Below, piece by piece: positions 59,117 through 64,000 of a stretch of DNA of 64,000 nucleotides. The notes below the pieces were generated by a model, which was not told the origin of the DNA, made no database searches, and was given only the letters and a program-made list of their open reading frames with translations. The position numbers were made by a program, and so were the translations under genes. The stretch spans positions 1 to 64,000 of the forward strand of contig JAEZSE010000024.1 in the NCBI GenBank assembly GCA_023421955.1. The letters run 5' to 3'. The DNA comes from Bacillota bacterium (GTDB lineage: Bacteria > Bacillota > Clostridia > Christensenellales > UMGS416). Position 1 is the first letter of the stretch, and each line of letters begins with the position of its first letter.

Positions 59117-59560
59117 GTGGCGAAGAATGAGAAGAATAAATCCGGCTTGGATGATGGCATGCCCAGCGCAGAGTTTCTGTGGAAGGACCGCAAGCGCACA
59201 TTTTTGGGCCTGCCCTGGTCGTTCACCAGATACTCTTTGTATCCCCGCAAGTTGGTGTTGAAAAAAGGCTTCTTCACCATCACCGAGGATGAGATCCTGC
59301 TCTACCGTGTGCTGGATATGCGCCTGATCCGCACATTGGGGCAGCGCATGCTGGGCCTTGGCACCGTCGTGATCATTTCCGGTGACGCTACATCGCCTGA
59401 GTTCAGGATCCTTAATGTGAAAAAGTCAGACAAGGTGAAGGAGCGCATCTCCGCGCTGGTAGATGCCGAGCGTGCCCGCCTCAACCTGCAGGGCAGAGAG
59501 CTTTATGGCATCGCAGATGATAGCGAGCAGGATGCGGCGGCTGCCGGTGATGTAAACTAA
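59117..59560 (+). CDS. bacterial PH-domain (bPH2-like) protein
   Basis: A 147-residue protein without a membrane helix. Residues about 18-120 look like a bacterial pleckstrin-homology fold (LWKDRKRTFLGLPWSFTRYSLYPRKLVLKKGFFTITEDEILLYRV; GTVVIISGDATSPEFRILNVKKSDKVKERI). These domains usually sit in membrane proteins; the stand-alone form is less common. I prefer the GTG at 59117, six bases after AGGTGG, over the ATG at 59099. An Ala/Asp-rich tail ends the protein. Confidence 0.75.
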   Translation: MAKNEKNKSGLDDGMPSAEFLWKDRKRTFLGLPWSFTRYSLYPRKLVLKKGFFTITEDEILLYRVLDMRLIRTLGQRMLGLGTVVIISGDATSPEFRILNVKKSDKVKERISALVDAERARLNLQGRELYGIADDSEQDAAAAGDVN

Positions 59561-59632
59561 ATTTCTCTCTGAAAGAAAGCCGAAGTCTGGATACTCCATG
59601 GCTTCGGCTCTTCCGCGAAATTCGGGAACGGC

Positions 59633-60418
59633 TCAGTCGGCTGCTCGGATGAGCGGATGACCCACCTGCAGGCCGGTAAGCCATGCTCTTACTGATTGAT
59701 TGAATGCTTCATACAGCGCCCAGGGGAAGTTGTGTTTTCCTCCGCACACCATATATGCTCTTCCATTGGGAAGAGCCTTCGCCAGGTCAAGAGCGGATTT
59801 CATCATCGCGTTTGGTTCCTTCTCCCCACAAAGGATGAGTGTGGGCGCTTCGGCATGCTCAAGACCCTGCGGCAGCTTTTGATATTTGTGTAGCTGGGTG
59901 TAGATCCGGTCAAGCATTTCAGCTGTTTCTCCGGCTGCTTCCGCCTTAAAGTTTTGTGCATATTCCTCATCCGGGAAGCCAAACTGCCTTGTTTGCATAT
60001 CCAGAATTGCCTTGTTCTTGAGCATCCGCACGGTCATGCGATATGCCGGCATGTTTAGCATCATGTTGAGCAGCGGCATGCTGCGGAACAGAGCGCTCGC
60101 CACAACAGCCCGATCCACCAGTTCCGGGTGCATTGCCAGCAATTGCACGATAATCTTCGCACCCAGGGAGTGGCCCACCACATGGGCGCGGCCGCCGTTT
60201 GCCTTCTCGCGGATCAGTGCTGCAATTCGTTCTGCGCTGTCCTGGATATCAATGGCACCTTCGCTTTTGGACTTGCCATGGTCGGGCAGGTCTGGGATCA
60301 GAAGATGATAATCCTGAAAAGCTTCCCATTGCTTTTTCCACATCCAGCCGGCCATGCCTCCGCCATGGATGAAAACAATGGTTTGCCCGTTTTGATTCCC
60401 TGTTTCCATATAATACAT
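59633..60418 (-). CDS. alpha/beta-hydrolase
   Basis: A 261-residue alpha/beta-hydrolase: FIHGGGMAGWMWKKQW (oxyanion loop), DLPDHGKSKS, VVGHSLGAKI (nucleophile Ser), LILCGEKEPNAMMK (Asp/Glu region) and CGGKHNFPW (catalytic His). Substrate unknown. The ATG at 60418 lies nine bases after GGGGTGAT; a GTG at 60433 overlapping the tetR stop is possible. It is cotranscribed with the TetR gene just upstream and so likely under its control. Confidence 0.85.
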   Translation of the reverse strand: MYYMETGNQNGQTIVFIHGGGMAGWMWKKQWEAFQDYHLLIPDLPDHGKSKSEGAIDIQDSAERIAALIREKANGGRAHVVGHSLGAKIIVQLLAMHPELVDRAVVASALFRSMPLLNMMLNMPAYRMTVRMLKNKAILDMQTRQFGFPDEEYAQNFKAEAAGETAEMLDRIYTQLHKYQKLPQGLEHAEAPTLILCGEKEPNAMMKSALDLAKALPNGRAYMVCGGKHNFPWALYEAFNQSVRAWLTGLQVGHPLIRAAD

Positions 60419-60429
60419 TGGTATTGTGA

Positions 60430-61080
60430 TCACCCCTCTTCATCCCACTCCTGTTTGATACCAAGAGCATACATCGCCATGCCCTTCAACCGCCGGCAGG
60501 TGTCTTTAATTTCACGCTCGCTCTTCACCAGCGCCTGAGATTGCATTTCCCGGGCAATGGCGCTGATCAGCAGTGCGCAATCGGTTGCGACAACACCAGG
60601 CGGGAGATGAAAAGCACCGGCTGTGACGCCCCTCTGCACAATGGTCTGAATGTCTCCCAGCAATGCCAGCGCAGCCGGCTGAAGCAATTGACCATACCGC
60701 TCCCTGATTGTTTCGAAATTTGTGCCGGAAGCCAGGATGGCAGTCACGTACTGTGAGAGAAGCAATAACCGGTCTGGCTCATCGATAATCATCCTGGTCA
60801 GGCCGTCGAAATAGGCAGACAACGCCGCTGCCGGGTCGGTCTCTGCAATACGGAGCAGTTCACCACGGCCATTTGATGCGTGCTCAATTAGGTGGGCAAA
60901 TGCGGCATCCATTAGCTCATTGCTGCTTTTAAAATATTCAAAGATTGTGGACTTGCCGATTCCGGCTAATTCAGCGATCTGCCGGGTCGTGGCGTGGTGG
61001 ATGCCATATTGGGCATATGCTGAGAGCGCTGCATCGAGTATCCTGATCCTTTTGTTGGCGTTGGGATTCTCTTGATTCAT
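60430..61080 (-). CDS. TetR-family transcriptional regulator
   Basis: A 216-residue protein. Residues about 10-56 form the TetR HTH (RILDAALSAYAQYGIHHATTRQIAELAGIGKSTIFEYF), and the rest is the all-helical ligand domain. GGAGG precedes the ATG at 61080. A 28-base near-perfect palindrome lies directly upstream, within the start region of its own promoter, so it should repress itself and the downstream hydrolase until a ligand binds. Confidence 0.92.
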   Translation of the reverse strand: MNQENPNANKRIRILDAALSAYAQYGIHHATTRQIAELAGIGKSTIFEYFKSSNELMDAAFAHLIEHASNGRGELLRIAETDPAAALSAYFDGLTRMIIDEPDRLLLLSQYVTAILASGTNFETIRERYGQLLQPAALALLGDIQTIVQRGVTAGAFHLPPGVVATDCALLISAIAREMQSQALVKSEREIKDTCRRLKGMAMYALGIKQEWDEEG

Positions 61081-61091
61081 TTCTGGCCTCC

Positions 61092-61119
61092 GATACCGAC
61101 CGACCAGTCGGTCGGTATC
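61092..61119. promoter_or_regulatory. TetR operator palindrome
   Basis: GATACCGACCGAC (61092-61104), CA, and GTCGGTCGGTATC (61107-61119): 13-base arms without mismatch. The ACCGACCGAC core is a typical TetR-type operator. It overlaps the transcription start of the promoter at 61124-61152. Confidence 0.9.
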
Positions 61120-61123
61120 CGCA

Positions 61124-61152
61124 AGTATAACACAATCTGTTTTCCTTGCCAA
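61124..61152 (-). promoter_or_regulatory. promoter of tetR-hydrolase
   Basis: On the minus strand TTGGCA (61147-61152), a 17-base spacer and TATACT (61124-61129), with the operator immediately downstream. Confidence 0.85.
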
Positions 61153-61196
61153 ATGGTTCTTTAGATTTTATCTGGCAGATGAGTAATGTGAGAGCT

Positions 61197-61230
61197 AAAA
61201 AGGCCCTTCTCTGCAACCGAGAGAAGGGCC
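61197..61230 (-). terminator. terminator of the PHP-dehydrogenase operon
   Basis: On the minus strand GGCCCTTCTCT and AGAGAAGGGCC form a perfect stem around seven bases, followed by TTTTT. Confidence 0.9.
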
Positions 61231-61239
61231 AGCCAATAA

Positions 61240-62193
61240 TTAATACCGGTGAATCCGGTCCACAGCGCCTGGCAGGGGCAGACCGGCCAGATATGCTTCA
61301 AGATTCCTTGAGAAGAACTCGACCTGTCGTTCTTCCCATTGGGGCGATGTATAGCCAGAGATGTGGGGGGTGATGATTGCGTTGGGCAGAGACCATAGCG
61401 GATGTGCTGGCGGCAGCGGTTCCGGTTCGGTCACATCAAGGCCTGCACCGGCGATTTGGCCAGCAGCCAGTGCTTCGGTGAGTGCGTCGGTGTCCACGAT
61501 GTAGCCCCGCCCGATGTTGAGGAGTGCTGCTGTGGGCTTCATCATGGCGATGCGCCTGCGGTCGATCAGGTTTCTCGTCTTCTCTGTGCCAGGCAGGCAG
61601 ATGCAGACATAATCTGCCCGTGCCATCAAATCATCCAGCCCGTCGTCGCCATACAGCATTTCGTCCATGTCGTCCGGCTTTTCAACCGGGGAGCGTTTGA
61701 AGCCCAGCACCGTGCAATGAAACGGCTGGAGCAGTGCGGCAAGGTGGCTGCCGATGTCGCCGTAACCCACGATAGCCACCGTGGCGCCGGTCAGCTCCCG
61801 GCAATGGGGCACATTCCCCCAGTGGCCCGCTGGCATATTCAGAACGCTGCGGCCAATCTGGTGTGACATCGCCAGCATCAGAGCCAGCAGGTGCTCCGAG
61901 ATCGGCACGCCATAAATGCCGGCGCTGTTGCTCACCAGCAGATCGTTGCCAAACAGCTCGTCTACCTCATCCAGAAATGTATCCACACCGGCAGACATGC
62001 TGTGCAGCCATTTCAGGTTCTTCGCGTGATCCAGCAAGCCTCTGTTGCCCCAACCAAACAGCACCTCTGCATCGGCCATCAGGGTTGGGTCGTAGGGCTT
62101 GGGCATTGTCTCGAACCGTATTTGTGGAAACCTGGTGGCAAGTTTGTCGAGAAGGTGCTGTGGGAGTTGGTGCATAATGATGACTTTTCGCAT
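61240..62193 (-). CDS. D-isomer-specific 2-hydroxyacid dehydrogenase
   Basis: A 317-residue protein with NAD-binding VAIVGYGDIGSHLA, the catalytic Arg in LLNIGRGYIVD, Glu in LDVTEPEPLP and His in NAIITPHISGYT. The N-terminal flavodoxin-like part has LHSMSAGVDTFLD. It reduces a 2-oxoacid to the D-hydroxyacid, or the reverse; the GhrA/YPL113C-like layout gives no exact substrate. GAGG precedes the ATG at 62193, and the PHP gene ends nine bases before, so they are cotranscribed. Confidence 0.9.
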   Translation of the reverse strand: MRKVIIMHQLPQHLLDKLATRFPQIRFETMPKPYDPTLMADAEVLFGWGNRGLLDHAKNLKWLHSMSAGVDTFLDEVDELFGNDLLVSNSAGIYGVPISEHLLALMLAMSHQIGRSVLNMPAGHWGNVPHCRELTGATVAIVGYGDIGSHLAALLQPFHCTVLGFKRSPVEKPDDMDEMLYGDDGLDDLMARADYVCICLPGTEKTRNLIDRRRIAMMKPTAALLNIGRGYIVDTDALTEALAAGQIAGAGLDVTEPEPLPPAHPLWSLPNAIITPHISGYTSPQWEERQVEFFSRNLEAYLAGLPLPGAVDRIHRY

Positions 62194-62201
62194 TGTAATC
62201 C

Positions 62202-62990
62202 TCAATCAATTCTGATGAATTCTGGTTTCAGCCCCCGATATGCCGCAAGATAGCGGAACCCCGCCGCACGCACTGCGTCCGTGGCTTCGGTGATCCACCG
62301 GCCCACATCTTCCGCAGCATGGGCGTCACTGCCGGTGGTCACGATTTCACCGCCCAGCTCCCGATAACGGCGCAGAACATCGGCGCCTGGGAGCAGGCCT
62401 GCTCCGTTTTTGATGCCGGAGGCATTCACCTCCAGGCCGTAACCCTTTTGGACAACACGCTTGAGCACCTCATCCAGCGCGTCTGCATACTCACTGTAGC
62501 GTAATGCAGGATCGGGGAACCGCGCAAATTTCGCTACGTAGGTGATGTGGGCCAGCACCCACGGGCCTTCTGTGGCGTCGATCATTTTCGCCAATCGGTT
62601 GAGATAACGGCAATAGCCCTCCTGCTGTGTGCGGTGCTCAAAATACTCAGGCAGGTAAGGATCCACCCCGTCGATAAAATGCAGGGAGAGCAGTGCGAAA
62701 TCCAAACCCAACTGCGTCGGAATGGCCTTCGCTTGCTGCCAGGTTTCAGGCCGATAATCCATCTCAAGCCCGAACGCCAGGTTAAGGTCAGGGTTCTCAG
62801 CCCGCGCCTGGGCAAGATCCACCATGTAACCTTCAAACCCCTTCAATTCAAAAGGCTTGTTGCCGATGTCATGGTGGTCCGTAATGGCGATGTGGGTCAG
62901 GCCCTTGCCTAGCGCGGAGCGGCATATCTGCACGATGGTGGAGCAGCCGTCTCCGGAAAACGCGCTGTGCAGGTGATAATCCATTCGCAT
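62202..62990 (-). CDS. PHP-domain phosphoesterase (histidinol-phosphatase-like)
   Basis: A 262-residue protein with PHP motifs MDYHLHSAFSGDG (metal His pair), ITDHHDIG, GLEMDYRPE, LAHITYVAKF, and TTGSDAHAAEDVG at the end. The metal-binding set looks complete. HisK-type histidinol phosphatases share this layout, but no his gene is near and the pairing with a 2-hydroxyacid dehydrogenase does not favour that role. GGAGG lies ten bases before the ATG at 62990. Confidence 0.85.
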   Translation of the reverse strand: MRMDYHLHSAFSGDGCSTIVQICRSALGKGLTHIAITDHHDIGNKPFELKGFEGYMVDLAQARAENPDLNLAFGLEMDYRPETWQQAKAIPTQLGLDFALLSLHFIDGVDPYLPEYFEHRTQQEGYCRYLNRLAKMIDATEGPWVLAHITYVAKFARFPDPALRYSEYADALDEVLKRVVQKGYGLEVNASGIKNGAGLLPGADVLRRYRELGGEIVTTGSDAHAAEDVGRWITEATDAVRAAGFRYLAAYRGLKPEFIRID

Positions 62991-63097
62991 CTCAGGAGTG
63001 CCTCCGTTTTTTTGATTCCAGTGTACCCCAATATTACTGGCTGACGCAAGGGCGAGGCAGCAAGCTGTGGTGTAAACGAAGAAAATATGTCATGATA

Positions 63098-63106
63098 TGG
63101 TATAAT
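63098..63106 (+). promoter_or_regulatory. extended -10 promoter of the L,D-transpeptidase gene
   Basis: TGGTATAAT, 26 bases before the GTG start. No good -35. Confidence 0.6.
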
Positions 63107-63131
63107 TGCCCATAGGATAGGAGGGGCGTCT

Positions 63132-64000
63132 GTGCGAAGGTTTTTGAGGCTGGCGGTTGTCATGATGATCTCTGGTTTGCTTGTAGCGTGCTCGCCCGGG
63201 CAAGCATCCGGCGCCGGCAACAGGGCTTACGCGACTCCACTGCCGTCCCAAGGGGAGCCCATGATCGAGACGATTGTGCCCGATACCCCTGTGCCTACAG
63301 AAGAACTGACAGAGCTACCGGTCATCACAGACGAGAGTCATACAACCGAACCGACAGCCACCACGGAAGCCACCAAAACGCCTGAGCCTTCGCCAGTCAG
63401 CTTTGAGGTTATGGTCTCACAAGGCTTGGTTGAGAGATGGGCTGGCCGTCAGGCCATCGTCGTCCAGGCGGACTCGGAGGATTCTCCGGAGGCAAGCGTT
63501 TGGCTATATGAAAGAGATGGTGATGGTTGGAAAGTCGCTGCCGGGCCCTGGCCAGCTGTGGTTGGCAAGAATGGCGTATCCAAGCAGCGGGAGGGGGATG
63601 GCAGAGCTCCCAGTGGTGCATTTCTGTTGGGATCGGCCTTTGGCTGGGCCGTCAAGCCCTCTGGTGTAACCTACCAATACCGCAAGCTGGACAGCCGTGA
63701 CCGCTGGGTGGATGATGTTTCCTCTCCCTTTTACAACAAGTGGGTGCGCGGAGCCACTTCAAAATGCGGCAGTGGCGAGGACTTAAAGAAGATTGCGCAA
63801 TATGAACACGCACTGGTGGTCCACTACAATGATATCGCCGAAGCGGGATTGGGCAGTGCGATCTTCCTGCACGTTTGGCTGGAGCCGGGCAAGCCCACCC
63901 ATGGCTGCACCGCCATGTCGGAGCTGCACATGGAGGAGCTGCTGCGGTGGCTGGATTATTCGGCGCGCCCGGTGCTCGTGCAGGGCACTGAGCAGCAGAT
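63132..64000 (+). CDS. L,D-transpeptidase (YkuD-fold) lipoprotein, C-terminus cut by window edge
   Basis: Starting from the GTG at 63132 (AGGAGGGGC before it), 289 residues are open to the end of the window. Lipobox LLVAC (Cys 20), then a Thr/Glu/Pro linker to about residue 95. A YkuD-like catalytic domain follows, with H247 in IFLHVW and C259 in THGCTAMS, the His and Cys of the family. The insert YNKWVRGATSKCG is typical of the subgroup related to ErfK/YafK-like proteins. It would cross-link peptidoglycan or attach proteins to it on the outside of the membrane. Confidence 0.85.
   Translation, partial: MRRFLRLAVVMMISGLLVACSPGQASGAGNRAYATPLPSQGEPMIETIVPDTPVPTEELTELPVITDESHTTEPTATTEATKTPEPSPVSFEVMVSQGLVERWAGRQAIVVQADSEDSPEASVWLYERDGDGWKVAAGPWPAVVGKNGVSKQREGDGRAPSGAFLLGSAFGWAVKPSGVTYQYRKLDSRDRWVDDVSSPFYNKWVRGATSKCGSGEDLKKIAQYEHALVVHYNDIAEAGLGSAIFLHVWLEPGKPTHGCTAMSELHMEELLRWLDYSARPVLVQGTEQQ

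Noticed and set aside
61092..61119. Inverted-repeat end of a mobile element
   Set aside because: It is a single palindrome at a tetR promoter, with no transposase or target duplication nearby; an operator explains it.

Overview
The window reads as one continuous chromosomal stretch of an anaerobic, probably spore-forming, Gram-positive bacterium of the Clostridia type (Bacillota), with moderately high GC. Supporting signs are strong AGGAGG-type ribosome binding sites, a T-box leader before thrS, an L10 leader before rplJ, a Gin (sigma-G inhibitor) gene in a csfB-yaaO-tmk-like arrangement, the LL-diaminopimelate aminotransferase (DapL) route, hydroxylamine reductase Hcp, and many lipoproteins with Pro/Thr linkers. 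I saw no tRNA, rRNA, CRISPR array, insertion sequence or prophage. Lineage below class level cannot be read from the sequence.

Layout. 0-5 kb: an LTD-domain membrane protein cut by the left edge, a NUDIX hydrolase, the rplJ-rplL operon with its leader, two acetyltransferases, a HAD phosphatase and pyrE. 5-11 kb: a Crp/Fnr regulator divergent from hcp, a large VWA surface protein and a polysaccharide deacetylase. 11-16 kb: two glycoside hydrolases (one a GH29 fucosidase) divergent from a sugar-isomerase-like TIM barrel, then a double OB-fold protein. 16.8-23 kb: two large secreted proteases, S8 and M4, with near-matching C-terminal fibronectin III tails. 23-31 kb: T-box/thrS, two Pro/Thr-linker lipoproteins, and gin-decarboxylase-HAD-tmk. 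31-37 kb: xpt plus a BMP-type nucleoside ABC importer. 37-42 kb: a TIM barrel, a glutamine-amidotransferase-like hydrolase, and an operon of three different M42 aminopeptidases plus RidA. 42-47 kb: two GGDEF proteins around a HAD phosphatase, then an AraC-type regulator fused to a large second domain. 47-51 kb: glnA-dapF-dapL. 51-55 kb: a heterodimeric ABC exporter behind a leader-peptide attenuator. 55-64 kb: a secreted Pro-rich protein, MntH, a PadR/membrane-protein pair, a PH-domain protein, a TetR/hydrolase pair with a clear operator, a dehydrogenase/PHP pair, and an L,D-transpeptidase lipoprotein cut by the right edge.

The most interesting item is at 50955-51217. A promoter is followed by a 27-codon ORF with a near-ideal ribosome binding site. 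Next come three RNA segments that can pair in mutually exclusive ways, the last forming an intrinsic terminator directly before the exporter genes. This has the architecture of ribosome-mediated attenuation, as known for bmrBCD of Bacillus subtilis, but with a different leader peptide. Second is the AraC-type fusion at 45274-46812, which keeps a perfect internal Shine-Dalgarno and ATG at the domain junction, so one gene may give two products. Third is the pair of secreted proteases of unrelated catalytic class sharing the same C-terminal module, one of them with Glu where S8 proteases normally have the catalytic His.
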